Assembly: GCF_005771435.1 (NCBI RefSeq)
Contig: NZ_VANI01000010.1
Span: 124,001 to 188,000, forward strand
Length of the DNA stretch: 64,000 nucleotides
Source of the DNA: Microbulbifer harenosus
Lineage (GTDB): Bacteria > Pseudomonadota > Gammaproteobacteria > Pseudomonadales > Cellvibrionaceae
Direction of reading: 5' to 3'
The position numbers and the translations under genes are program-made. How positions within the stretch are numbered: the first letter of the stretch is position 1; each line of letters opens with the position of its first letter. The notes under the pieces were generated by a model. It was not told the origin of the DNA. It saw only the letters and a program-made list of their open reading frames with translations, and did no database searches. This document shows, piece after piece, positions 36,236 through 44,365 of the stretch.

Positions 36236-36388
36236 TGAAGACAGAGTGCTGGGTATCTGTTTTCGAAAGCGTCGGCAACAGGGGCCGAAGGCGCCGCGAT
36301 GGAGCGGCCGGGCCATGTTGCCGACGCAGCGTACAGGGATGTATTCACGGTGGTTTCGAAAACAGATACCCAGTGTTCTGGCGCCACC
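36236..36388 (+). repeat. Structured repeat copy 3 (subfamily B, expanded hairpin)
   Basis: Border TGAAG; outer 7-mer GACAGAG pairs 6/7 with TTCTGGC; a perfect 20-bp arm 36249-36268 with 36354-36373; TG/TG step between them. The first inner hairpin is expanded: stem GCGTCGGCAACA (36269) pairs with 36316-36327 and contains a further hairpin at 36293-36308 whose loop carries ATGGA. The second hairpin TACAGGGATGTA is at 36332-36343. Right border GCCACC. It lies between ureD and the glutamine amidotransferase gene. Confidence 0.85.
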
Positions 36389-36411
36389 AAACCTGCTCAA
36401 AACACCAAAAA

Positions 36412-37119
36412 CTACGAAGCGCTTTTCAAAAACGCGAGCATCCACCGCGCCACTGCACTCGCATGAATATCGTTCTGCAGGGAATCCTTGCCCCTCTCCA
36501 GCATCTCGTCTCCGAACATTTCGCGGCGCAGCTCCATCAGGCTGTGGGAATAGGGTTTGGTGAATTCCGGATGCGCCTGCATGGTGAGCATGTGCTCACC
36601 CACCTGCAACATCGCATAGGGACAGAAATCACTGGACGCAATCACCTTCGTCCCCGGCGGCAGCGCCGTCACCTGATCCTGGTGGCTCACCAACAGATTA
36701 AACTGGCCCTGCGGCTCCACCATCCACACCGGCGTCTCCTGCACCTCATAGCTGTGCACCCCAATGCCCCAACCCTTCTCCGACTTGCGCGCCTCACCAC
36801 CCAGTGCGTGCGCAATCAACTGGTGGCCGAAACAGACCCCCAGTGTCGGCTTCTCGCGCCGGTGCAGCTCGCGCACGAACTCCATCAGCGGCGCAATCCA
36901 CGGCTTATCGTCGTAAACACCCGTCTTGCTACCGGTAATGAGGTAAGCGTCCACCTCGTCGACATCCTGCGGGTAGTGCCCGTGCTGCACCTCATAGGTC
37001 ACAAACTCCAGCGACGGCTCCTCACGCTGCAGCAGCGACGCAAACATCTCCGGATATTCGCCAAACTCCCCCACCAGCTGGGGGCGGACATCGTCGGTCT
37101 TCAGAACACCTATCTTCAT
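36412..37119 (-). CDS. Class I glutamine amidotransferase-like protein
   Basis: 235 aa from MKIGVLKTDDVRPQLV; upstream in-frame codons lack family sequence. The nucleophile elbow is GVCFGHQLIAHALGG with Cys96, and the catalytic His is in MQAHPEF, with a Glu two residues on. This resembles the GMP-synthase-like amidotransferase domain used as a stand-alone protein (YfeJ/GuaA-type), including gamma-glutamyl hydrolases of polyamine breakdown. There is no synthetase partner next to it, so the acceptor is unknown. It could hydrolyse a gamma-glutamyl compound. Divergent from ompW. Confidence 0.88.
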   Translation of the reverse strand: MKIGVLKTDDVRPQLVGEFGEYPEMFASLLQREEPSLEFVTYEVQHGHYPQDVDEVDAYLITGSKTGVYDDKPWIAPLMEFVRELHRREKPTLGVCFGHQLIAHALGGEARKSEKGWGIGVHSYEVQETPVWMVEPQGQFNLLVSHQDQVTALPPGTKVIASSDFCPYAMLQVGEHMLTMQAHPEFTKPYSHSLMELRREMFGDEMLERGKDSLQNDIHASAVARWMLAFLKSAS

Positions 37120-37157
37120 TTTACTTACCCATTTCCAGAGACAACTGACAGCCAAAC

Positions 37158-37169
37158 ATGTGATCACAT
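37158..37169. promoter_or_regulatory. 12-bp palindrome between divergent genes
   Basis: ATGTGATCACAT is a perfect palindrome in the gap between the amidotransferase and ompW genes. It resembles a CRP half-site pair but without the 6-bp spacer, so CRP is unlikely. It may be an operator for an unknown dimeric regulator or a chance match. Confidence 0.35.
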
Positions 37170-37304
37170 TATTGCGCCCATCCCCGTGACCCTCAAGCGG
37201 GTCCGGACTGACACCAGATAAAACGCGAAAACATCGCAGATTTAAAGGCCCGGCTAGAATCAAAGTGTTGCGCCTCACCCCCGGGGAGTTCAAGGAGCGG
37301 ATTC

Positions 37305-38060
37305 ATGAAAACAGCCAGCAAGGCGACCTCCGTCATCGCGGCCACACTGGCCACCATCCTCGGCGCCAGCCCCTGCCTGGCGGATTACGAACAGGGCGAC
37401 TTTGTCCTGCGTGTCGGCTGGGGCTATGTGGACCCCGACGACGCATCCGACTGGCTCGCCATCGACGGCGTTGGCCAACTGCCCGACACCCGCGTGTACG
37501 TGGACACTGGTGACAGCGCCACCATTACCGCCACTTGGCTGTTCGCCGACCACTTCGGCCTCGGCCTGTTGGCGGCACTGCCATTCGAGCATGACCTGGA
37601 AGTGGGGGGGCTGCCCGACCCTCTCAATCCCGGCGCCCGCCTCGGCCAGGTGGACCTCGGCAGCCTGGAGCATCTCCCCGCCACACTGACGGTGCAGTGG
37701 TTCCCGGTGTGCAAGGAATCCTGGGTACAGCCCTATGTGGGATTCGGAGTGAACTTTACCACCTTCAGCAACGAGGAAATCAGCAGCACCGCCGACGAAT
37801 ACTTCACGGACGCTCTCGACGCCTGGGCGCCCGCAGACCTAAGGCTGGACGACTCCTGGGGACTCGCCGGCGAACTCGGCATAGACATACTGTTCGGCCG
37901 CGAAAGCAACTGGCTGTTCAATGCCGCGGTGTGGTATCTGGACATCGACAGCGACGCCAAGATTTATTTCCGCAGCAGACAGGGGTACGAAACACGGATC
38001 AGAACCGATGTAGACATAGACCCCTGGGTATATTCCGTCGGTCTCGGCTATAAGTTCTGA
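37305..38060 (+). CDS. OmpW-family outer-membrane protein
   Basis: 251 aa. A signal peptide ends at CLADYEQ. The mature protein starts with the OmpW opening QGDFVLRVGWGYVDPDD, continues with TATWLFADHFGLGLLAALPFEHDL, LPATLTVQWFP and YVGFGVNFTTF, and ends in a barrel-type YSVGLGYKF with terminal Phe. OmpW proteins form eight-stranded barrels with a hydrophobic channel for small molecules. AAGGAG ribosome site. Two cysteines (in CKES and the signal region) are not functionally informative. Confidence 0.92.
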   Translation: MKTASKATSVIAATLATILGASPCLADYEQGDFVLRVGWGYVDPDDASDWLAIDGVGQLPDTRVYVDTGDSATITATWLFADHFGLGLLAALPFEHDLEVGGLPDPLNPGARLGQVDLGSLEHLPATLTVQWFPVCKESWVQPYVGFGVNFTTFSNEEISSTADEYFTDALDAWAPADLRLDDSWGLAGELGIDILFGRESNWLFNAAVWYLDIDSDAKIYFRSRQGYETRIRTDVDIDPWVYSVGLGYKF

Positions 38061-38355
38061 CAGATTCCAGCGGAAGCACCGCGCCCGCCCCTCTGCCTCG
38101 CCGTTCCGCCGCACTCGACCGCTTACCGTGGCGCCGCTGAATCACATTCTCAACGCCACACGTCGCTTCCGCCGCCGCTGCACTGGCACTCAGACCTTTT
38201 TCAACCTAAGAATTGAAGCGATCATTGCTGAAAATTCACGAATTTCGAGAATAAACACCGGTTCTCCATCCACAAAAACTATCGCTGTCATATTTTGTGT
38301 ATGATGGCGCGCATCTGACTACTTTTTGGCCTGCGGGCGACACTCAGGAGAAATA

Positions 38356-39957
38356 ATGACAACTTCCGCTTCCCCCAGTGACGTACAGACCGCCGGCTCT
38401 GGCAAGAAAACCGCATTTACCCGCTTCCTCGATACCGTCGAGTGGCTCGGCAACCTGTTGCCCCACCCGATTACCCTGTTTGCGATGTTTGCCCTGGGCG
38501 TGGTGGTCCTGAGCGGCATAGCCTCCTATTTCGGTCTGTCTGTCGTCGACCCGCGCCCTGAAGGCGCCGCCGGTCGCTCCGCCGATGGGGTTATCCACGT
38601 GGTAAACCTGCTATCCGGTGAAGGATTGCGCACCATCGTCACCTCACTCGTCACCAATTTCACCGGCTTTGCACCGCTGGGCACGGTGCTGGTGGCACTG
38701 CTCGGCGTGGGTATTGCCGAGCATTCGGGGCTGCTTTCGGCCGCGGTGCGCGGCATGGTGCTGCAGGCGTCCAAGCGCACGGTGACGGTGATCGTGGTGT
38801 TCGCGGGCATCATCTCCAATACCGCGTCCGAACTCGGCTATGTGGTACTGATCCCGATGGCGGCGATGATCTTCCACTCCCTCGGCCGCCACCCACTGGC
38901 GGGCCTCGCCGCCGCCTTTGCCGGGGTGTCCGGAGGCTACAGCGCCAACCTGTTCCTCGGCACCGTGGACCCGCTGCTGTCCGGTATCACCGAGTCCGCC
39001 GCGCACATGGTCGATCCCAACTATGTGGTAGGCCCGGAGGTAAACTGGTTCTTCATGATCGCCAGCACCTTCCTGATCACCGCTGTCGGCAGCTGGGTGA
39101 CGTTGGCGATCGTCGAACCTAAGCTGGGCAAGTACGACAACAGCGAGGCTTCGGTGGACCTGTCCCAGGACAAGATGACCGACCTGACCGACACCGAAAA
39201 GCGCGGCTTAAAATTTGCCGGTATTGCGGTACTGGGAGTATGCAGTTTGCTGGCACTCACCATCGTTCCGGAGTGGGGCGTGCTGCGCAATCAGGCCACG
39301 GGCGAAGTCGCCGGCTCACCATTCCTGAAAGGTATTGTGGCGCTGATCGTGGTGTTCTTTGCCATCCCGGGCTTTGTCTATGGCAAGGTGGTGGGCACCA
39401 TAAACAACGACCGCGATGTGATCGACGCCATGTCGAAGAGCATGAGCACCATGGGCATGTACATTGTGCTGGTGTTCTTTGCGGCGCAGTTCGTGGCCTT
39501 CTTCTCCATGACCAACCTGGGCACTATTTTCGCGGTGCTGGGTGCGGAAGCGCTGCAGAGCATCGGCCTCACCGGTCCGCTGCTGTTCTTCTTCTTTATC
39601 CTGATGTGCGGTGTGGTGAACCTGAGCCTGGGCAGCGCGTCTGCGCAGTGGGCGGTGACTGCGCCGATCTTTGTACCGATGCTGATGCTGGTAGGCTACG
39701 CCCCTGAAGTGATCCAGGCGGCCTACCGGATTGGGGATTCGGTGACCAATATCATCACGCCGATGATGAGCTATTTCGGCCTGATCGTGTCCTTTGCCAC
39801 CCGTTATAAGAAAGATCTCGGCATCGGGACGCTGATTGCGACGATGATTCCGTACTCCATATTCTTCTTTGTGGGTTGGACGGCGCTGTTTTTCCTGTGG
39901 GTGTTTGTGGCGGGGCTTCCGGTTGGGCCTGGGGCTGCTACTTACTTCTCCATGTAA
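38356..39957 (+). CDS. AbgT-family transporter (p-aminobenzoyl-glutamate type)
   Basis: 533 aa from the ATG with CAGGAG at a 6-nt spacing; an upstream TTG in frame is less likely. About 11-13 membrane helices. Conserved AbgT blocks are seen: RFLDTVEWLGNLLPHPITLF (residues about 18-37), GVSGGYSANLFLGTVDPLL, MGMYIVLVFFAAQFVAFFSMTNLG, and GSASAQWAVTAPIFVPMLML with YRIGDSVTNIITPMMSYFGLI. Family members import p-aminobenzoyl-glutamate, or export sulfonamides in pathogens. An M20 amidohydrolase of the kind that cleaves such amides lies 1.6 kb downstream, beyond a GH43 gene and two repeats. Use of folate breakdown products is plausible but unproven. Confidence 0.92.
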   Translation: MTTSASPSDVQTAGSGKKTAFTRFLDTVEWLGNLLPHPITLFAMFALGVVVLSGIASYFGLSVVDPRPEGAAGRSADGVIHVVNLLSGEGLRTIVTSLVTNFTGFAPLGTVLVALLGVGIAEHSGLLSAAVRGMVLQASKRTVTVIVVFAGIISNTASELGYVVLIPMAAMIFHSLGRHPLAGLAAAFAGVSGGYSANLFLGTVDPLLSGITESAAHMVDPNYVVGPEVNWFFMIASTFLITAVGSWVTLAIVEPKLGKYDNSEASVDLSQDKMTDLTDTEKRGLKFAGIAVLGVCSLLALTIVPEWGVLRNQATGEVAGSPFLKGIVALIVVFFAIPGFVYGKVVGTINNDRDVIDAMSKSMSTMGMYIVLVFFAAQFVAFFSMTNLGTIFAVLGAEALQSIGLTGPLLFFFFILMCGVVNLSLGSASAQWAVTAPIFVPMLMLVGYAPEVIQAAYRIGDSVTNIITPMMSYFGLIVSFATRYKKDLGIGTLIATMIPYSIFFFVGWTALFFLWVFVAGLPVGPGAATYFSM

Positions 39958-39997
39958 TTCGGGTTTTATGGGTTTTCGGTGGTTTTGACTGACCTCC

Positions 39998-40119
39998 GGT
40001 GGCGGGAAAGCACTGGGTAACCCTTTTTGAAACCGCCATAGATACGTCCCTGTAGGCTGCGTCGGAAACATCCCTGTTTCCGACGCTTTCAAAAAGGGTT
40101 ACCCAGCACTTTCCCTTCA
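39998..40119 (-). repeat. Structured repeat copy 4 (subfamily B, inverted)
   Basis: Minus-strand copy. Read on that strand: border TTGAAGG; outer 7-mer GGGAAAG pairs perfectly with CTTTCCC; TG/TG step; a perfect 20-bp arm (40087-40106 with 40013-40032); hairpin at 40059-40086 with AGGGA in the loop; hairpin TACAGGGACGTA at 40043-40054; right border GCCACC at 39998. Together with copy 5 it fills most of the 520-bp gap (39958-40477) between abgT and a GH43 gene, which has no gene. Confidence 0.88.
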
Positions 40120-40224
40120 ATTCACAGAACTGCACTTCGTTAGCTTTTGCTTCCCAGGCTTTTTCTCTCAACTCCCGCTCTTTGCCTCTCCTCACTCTTT
40201 GCTTACGAAGCACTTTGCACTGAA

Positions 40225-40347
40225 TCGAAGGCAGAGATCCGGGTATGGGTTTTCAAAAGCGTCGGAAACAGGGATGTTTCCGACGCAGCCTACAGGGATG
40301 TATTCATGGCGGTTTTGAAAACCCATACCCGGAGCTCTGCCGCCACC
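40225..40347 (+). repeat. Structured repeat copy 5 (subfamily B)
   Basis: Border TCGAAGG; outer 7-mer GGCAGAG pairs perfectly with CTCTGCC; AT/AG step; a perfect 20-bp arm 40239-40258 with 40313-40332; hairpin 40259-40286 with AGGGA in the loop; hairpin TACAGGGATGTA at 40291-40302; right border GCCACC. The inner part is nearly identical to copy 4, which lies 105 bp away in the opposite direction, yet the arms and outer 7-mers differ. Confidence 0.9.
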
Positions 40348-40477
40348 GCCCCAGCCTAGAACCCCGAAAGACCAAAACAGGGCACAGAGCTTTATTTTCA
40401 CTACGCGACCTGTAAAATCGGCCAGACCAAAAAAATAAACGGCCTGACAGTTACCTGACAGCGATGACGGAGTACCC

Positions 40478-41476
40478 ATGAAAATAAACAAACTTCACAC
40501 AGCCCTGGTGGCACTGATGCTCGGCTCCAGCGCGACCCAAGCACAAAACCCCCTGAATTTCGGCAGCGATATCAAAACCGCCGACCCCTCCGGCCACGTG
40601 TGGCAGGACGGCAAAATGTATCTCTACACCTCCCACGACGAGGAATGCCAGGAAGACTTCTGGATGAAGAACTGGCACGTGTTCTCGTCCAAAGACCTGG
40701 TCAACTGGCAAGACCACGGCGCGGTGCTGTCCGTCGACGACCTCAGCTGGGCCGACAACTACGCCTGGGCGCCGGACGCCGCCTACAAAAACGGCAAATA
40801 CTATCTCGTGTTCCCCGCCGGCACCGGCCACAAAGACCGCGTAAACCCGGAGAAGAGCACCAAATGGATGGGCATCGGTATCGCCGAGAGCGACTCCCCC
40901 ACCGGTCCCTTCAAAGACGTCATCGGCGGCCCCCTGTGGCGCAAGCCCTACGCCAATGACCCGGCGCTGTTCATGGACGACGACGGCAAGGCCTACCTGT
41001 ATTTCCACGGCACCAAATTCGATTACTACGTGGTCGAGATGGCCGATGACATGCGCAGCATCAAGGGCGATTTCCACAAAATGGACATGGGCGGTTACGA
41101 GCCAAAAATGGAAGGCCCCTGGGTATTCAAGCGCGGGGACAAGTACTACTTCACCATGCCGGAAAATAACCGCGCCCTCGCCTACTACATGTCCGATTCT
41201 CCCAAGGGTCCCTGGGAATACAAAGGGATTTTCATGGACGAGGAGCACAACGCAAACAACCACCACTCCATCGTCGAGTACAAAGGCCAGTGGATTCTGT
41301 TCTACCACCGCTGGCTGGAATCCGACCCCTCCAGCTGCGAAAAACGCCAGCGCCACTCCGCGGCGGAGTACCTGTACTTCAATGATGATGGCACCATCCA
41401 GAAAGTCGAGCGCACCGAGAAAGGCGTCTCCGATTTCCCTGAGCGGGTAAAGGCCGTCAACGCGCGCAAGGATTGA
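40478..41476 (+). CDS. Secreted glycoside hydrolase family 43 protein
   Basis: 332 aa: a single propeller domain with a signal peptide (about residues 1-22, ATQAQN). Catalytic candidates: Asp36 in KTADPSGHVW, Asp161 in ANDPALFMDDDG, Glu212 in KMEGPWVFKR. The late NNHHSIVEYKGQWILFYHRW is also a GH43 block. The overall layout resembles the catalytic part of the GH43 at 1.3-2.9 kb (for example SKDLVNWQDHG and SPTGPFKD), but without its C-terminal extension. It should remove terminal pentose units from a periplasmic or extracellular oligosaccharide. Specificity is unknown. It is separated from abgT by two structured repeats and followed after 61 nt by an M20 amidohydrolase. Confidence 0.88.
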   Translation: MKINKLHTALVALMLGSSATQAQNPLNFGSDIKTADPSGHVWQDGKMYLYTSHDEECQEDFWMKNWHVFSSKDLVNWQDHGAVLSVDDLSWADNYAWAPDAAYKNGKYYLVFPAGTGHKDRVNPEKSTKWMGIGIAESDSPTGPFKDVIGGPLWRKPYANDPALFMDDDGKAYLYFHGTKFDYYVVEMADDMRSIKGDFHKMDMGGYEPKMEGPWVFKRGDKYYFTMPENNRALAYYMSDSPKGPWEYKGIFMDEEHNANNHHSIVEYKGQWILFYHRWLESDPSSCEKRQRHSAAEYLYFNDDGTIQKVERTEKGVSDFPERVKAVNARKD

Positions 41477-41537
41477 TTCCCGCGGCAGTGCATGGTTTCC
41501 TGTGAGCCGGCCATGCACTGCAACCAAGGAATTCCGC

Positions 41538-42827
41538 GTGAAAAAAACCTTACTCTCACTCGCTCTTGCGCTCGCCGCCACTCAGGCTCAGGCCGCCGAT
41601 GTGGAAAAACAACTGGTACAGACCGAAAACAAGGTCATCGAGTGGCGCCGTCACCTGCACCAGAACCCGGAACTGGGCAATCGCGAATTCGAAACCGCCA
41701 AATACGTAGCCGCACACCTCAAATCCCTCGGTATGGAGGTGGAGACAGGCATCGCCCACACCGGCGTGGTCGGTTTTCTGAAAGGCGGTAAGCCCGGCCC
41801 CACTGTGGCACTGCGCGCGGATATGGACGCGCTGCCGGTGACCGAGCAGGTGGACATCCCCTTCGCGTCCAAGGCCAAAACCGAATACAACGGCGAGGAA
41901 GTGGGCGTGATGCACGCCTGCGGCCACGATACCCATGTGGCCATGCTGATGGGGGCGGCACAGGTGCTGGCAGGCATGCGCGATGAACTCGCCGGCAATG
42001 TGCTGTTTATTTTCCAGCCCGCCGAAGAAGGTGCACCGGACGGTGAGGAAGGCGGTGCGGAGCTGATGCTGAAGGAAGGGCTGTTCAAGAAATATAAACC
42101 GGCCGTGGCCTTTGGCCAGCATGTGACCTCGAGCCTGCCCGCGGGGATGATCGGCTATCGCTCCGGCCCACTGATGGCGAGCTCCGATGAATTCCGCATC
42201 AACGTGAAGGGGCGCCAGACCCACGGCTCACGCCCCTGGGGCGGTGTCGACCCGATCACCGCAGCGGCGCAGATCATCATGGGCACCCAGACCATTGTCA
42301 GCCGCCAGATCGATATCACCAAGGAACCCGCGGTGGTTTCCTTCGGCAAAATCGACGGCGGTGTGCGCAACAATATCATCCCCGACAGCGTGTTCCTGAA
42401 CGGCACTATCCGCAATTTCGACATGGACAACCGCCAGGAAATTTTCAACCGCCTTAAAGTGACGGCGGAAAACCTTGCCAAAAGCAGCGGTGCAGAAGCC
42501 GAAGTGGAAATCATCGAAGGCTACCCGGTGACCGCCAATGACCCCACACTCACCGAGGCCGCGATTCCCGCGCTGCAATCAGCGGCCGGCAAAGACAAGG
42601 TCATAGTGGTACCGAAAGTGACCGGCGCCGAAGATTTTTCCTTCTTCGCTAATGAGATTCCCGGTTTTTATTACTTTCTCGGCGTCACTCCCAAGGGCAC
42701 CGACCCGGCCACAGCGGCCAGCAACCATTCGCCGCGTTTTTATGTGGATGAAAGCGCGCTGAAAGTAGGTACTGAAGCGATTACCCAGCTGACGCTGGAT
42801 TATTTTGCCAGCCAGGCGAAACCCTAG
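41538..42827 (+). CDS. Secreted M20-family amidohydrolase
   Basis: 429 aa with a GTG start and AAGGAA at a 6-nt spacing; the residues after it (KKTLLSLALALAATQAQAAD) form a signal peptide, which fixes the start. M20D features: RRHLHQNPELGNREFETAKYV, ALRADMDALPVTE, the metal ligands in MHACGHDTHVAML (Cys and His), QPAEEGAPDGEEGGA with catalytic Glu pair, the dimerisation domain with HGSRPWGGVDP, and the last metal His in ASNHSPRFY. Relatives hydrolyse N-acyl amino acids, hippurate or p-aminobenzoyl-glutamate (AbgB). Most are cytoplasmic; this one is exported. With the AbgT-type transporter nearby it may release an amino acid or p-aminobenzoate from an amide. Confidence 0.92.
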   Translation: MKKTLLSLALALAATQAQAADVEKQLVQTENKVIEWRRHLHQNPELGNREFETAKYVAAHLKSLGMEVETGIAHTGVVGFLKGGKPGPTVALRADMDALPVTEQVDIPFASKAKTEYNGEEVGVMHACGHDTHVAMLMGAAQVLAGMRDELAGNVLFIFQPAEEGAPDGEEGGAELMLKEGLFKKYKPAVAFGQHVTSSLPAGMIGYRSGPLMASSDEFRINVKGRQTHGSRPWGGVDPITAAAQIIMGTQTIVSRQIDITKEPAVVSFGKIDGGVRNNIIPDSVFLNGTIRNFDMDNRQEIFNRLKVTAENLAKSSGAEAEVEIIEGYPVTANDPTLTEAAIPALQSAAGKDKVIVVPKVTGAEDFSFFANEIPGFYYFLGVTPKGTDPATAASNHSPRFYVDESALKVGTEAITQLTLDYFASQAKP

Positions 42828-42845
42828 CGACAAACAGGTAGACAC

Positions 42846-42875
42846 AAAAAAGGCGATCAGTGATCGCCTTTTTTG
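42846..42875. terminator. Bidirectional intrinsic terminator
   Basis: AAAAAAGGCGATCA / TGATCGCCTTTTTT: a 14-bp inverted repeat with no or minimal spacer and A/T runs on both sides, between the convergent M20 and rhlE genes, 11-18 nt from each stop. Confidence 0.92.
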
Positions 42876-42886
42876 TTGCTATCGAC

Positions 42887-44365
42887 TCACGCCGTTTCAG
42901 GACGGCGCTGCGGACGGCGTCGGCGGTTCTGCTGTGAGCGGTTCTCGCCCTGGCCATCGCTGTTGCGATTGCGGCTCTGTCCGCCGCCATTGCCACCAGC
43001 ACCATTGCCACCGGAACCATTACCGCCGCGACGATTGCCTCCACGGTTTTCACCAGCGCGCCCCTCGCCACCGCCATTTCCACTGCGATTGCCGGAGCGG
43101 TTGGCAGACGGACGGCCATTGCCAGCAGAATTTCCACTGCCCGCAGATTGCGGACGCGGGTTGCCACCGCGGCGCACCTGGTTGCCTTTGCCGACTTTGC
43201 CACCGCCTTTTCCATCCGAAAGCGGCAGTTGGTGGTCCGGTTCAAAGCCTTCAATTTCCTCGCGCTCAATCGGTCTCTGGATCAGGCGCTCGATATCCCG
43301 CAACTGCTTGATCTCGTCTGCCGAGACCAGCGAAACCGCCTGACCGCTGGCACCGGCGCGGCCAGTGCGGCCGATGCGGTGCACGTAATCCTCCGGCACG
43401 TTCGGCAGGTCGAAATTGACCACCTGCGGCAGCTGGTCGATGTCGATACCGCGGGCGGCGATATCCGTTGCCACCAGAATCTGTACCTTGCCACTTTTGA
43501 AATCCGCCAGGGCTTTGGTGCGCGCATTCTGGCTCTTGTTGCCGTGAATGGCTGCAGCGGTGATACGGTCTTTTTCCAGTTGCTGTGCCAGGCGGTTGGC
43601 ACCGTGCTTGGTGCGGCTGAACACCAGCGCCTGGTGCCAGTTGTTTTCGCGGATCAGGTGGCTCAACAGCGCCGTCTTGCGCGCCTTGTCCACCGGGTGC
43701 AGCTTCTGCTGTACCGTCTTGGTGGTGCTGTTGCGCGGGCTCACATCGATTTCCACCGGATCGTTGACCAGGCCCTTGGCGAGGGCGCGGATTTCCGGGG
43801 AGAAGGTCGCGGAGAACAACAGGTTCTGGCGTTTGGCCGGCAGCACCCGCAGGATTTTTTTGATGTCGTGGATAAAGCCCATGTCCAGCATGCGGTCGGC
43901 TTCGTCCAACACCAGCGCTTCCAGAGCGTCGAATTTGATCGCGCGCTGGTTGTAGAGATCCAGCAGGCGGCCCGGGGTCGCCACGAGAATGTCCGCACCG
44001 CCGCGCAGGCGCATCATTTGCGGATTGATCTTCACGCCGCCAAATACGCAGCTGTGGCGCAGCGGCAGGTACTTGGAGTAGCTCTGCACGTTGTCGAACA
44101 CCTGCGCCGCCAGTTCGCGGGTGGGCGTGAGTACCAGAGCGCGCACCTGATTGTTGCGCGCGCGCTCGCCGGCGCACAGACGGTGCAGCAGCGGCAGGGT
44201 GAAGCCGGCGGTCTTGCCGGTACCGGTCTGGGCCGCGGCCATCACATCGCCCCCACGCATGACCACGGGGATGGCCTGCGCCTGGATCGGGGTGGGTTGG
44301 GTATAGCCCTGCTCCGCTACGGCGCGGGCGATTTCCGGCACAAGGCCGAGATCTTCAAACAGCAT
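42887..44365 (-). CDS. rhlE: DEAD-box ATP-dependent RNA helicase, RhlE type
   Basis: 492 aa. Helicase motifs in order: Q motif ([14 protein letters not shown]), AAQTGTGKT (I), PTRELAAQV (Ia), [23 protein letters not shown] (II), FSATFSPEI (III), [14 protein letters not shown] (IV), [13 protein letters not shown] (V) and [10 protein letters not shown] (VI). The last about 100 residues are a low-complexity tail rich in Gly, Asn, Arg and Ser, an RNA-binding RGG-like extension. It remodels rRNA or mRNA structures and helps in cold adaptation and RNA turnover. RhlE is the closest fit by start (MLFEDLGL) and the [12 protein letters not shown] end. Confidence 0.93.
   Translation of the reverse strand: MLFEDLGLVPEIARAVAEQGYTQPTPIQAQAIPVVMRGGDVMAAAQTGTGKTAGFTLPLLHRLCAGERARNNQVRALVLTPTRELAAQVFDNVQSYSKYLPLRHSCVFGGVKINPQMMRLRGGADILVATPGRLLDLYNQRAIKFDALEALVLDEADRMLDMGFIHDIKKILRVLPAKRQNLLFSATFSPEIRALAKGLVNDPVEIDVSPRNSTTKTVQQKLHPVDKARKTALLSHLIRENNWHQALVFSRTKHGANRLAQQLEKDRITAAAIHGNKSQNARTKALADFKSGKVQILVATDIAARGIDIDQLPQVVNFDLPNVPEDYVHRIGRTGRAGASGQAVSLVSADEIKQLRDIERLIQRPIEREEIEGFEPDHQLPLSDGKGGGKVGKGNQVRRGGNPRPQSAGSGNSAGNGRPSANRSGNRSGNGGGEGRAGENRGGNRRGGNGSGGNGAGGNGGGQSRNRNSDGQGENRSQQNRRRRPQRRPETA

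Noticed and set aside
36158-36445. Short open frames across repeat copy 3, and likewise at 40192-40491 across copy 5
   Set aside because: They arise from the palindromic repeat itself; similar peptide strings appear on both strands only because the repeats are related.
37158-37169. CRP-cAMP binding site at ATGTGATCACAT
   Set aside because: CRP sites need TGTGA and TCACA separated by 6 bp; here they abut.
16283-40347. Structured repeats as simple intrinsic terminators
   Set aside because: The stems are much longer than usual terminators, the right border GCCACC is not followed by a U-tract, copy 2 lies between divergent genes, and borders plus hairpin loops are conserved.
16283-40347. Structured repeats as integron attC sites
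   Set aside because: No RYYYAAC/GTTRRRY core sites, no integrase gene and no cassette-like array of genes between copies.
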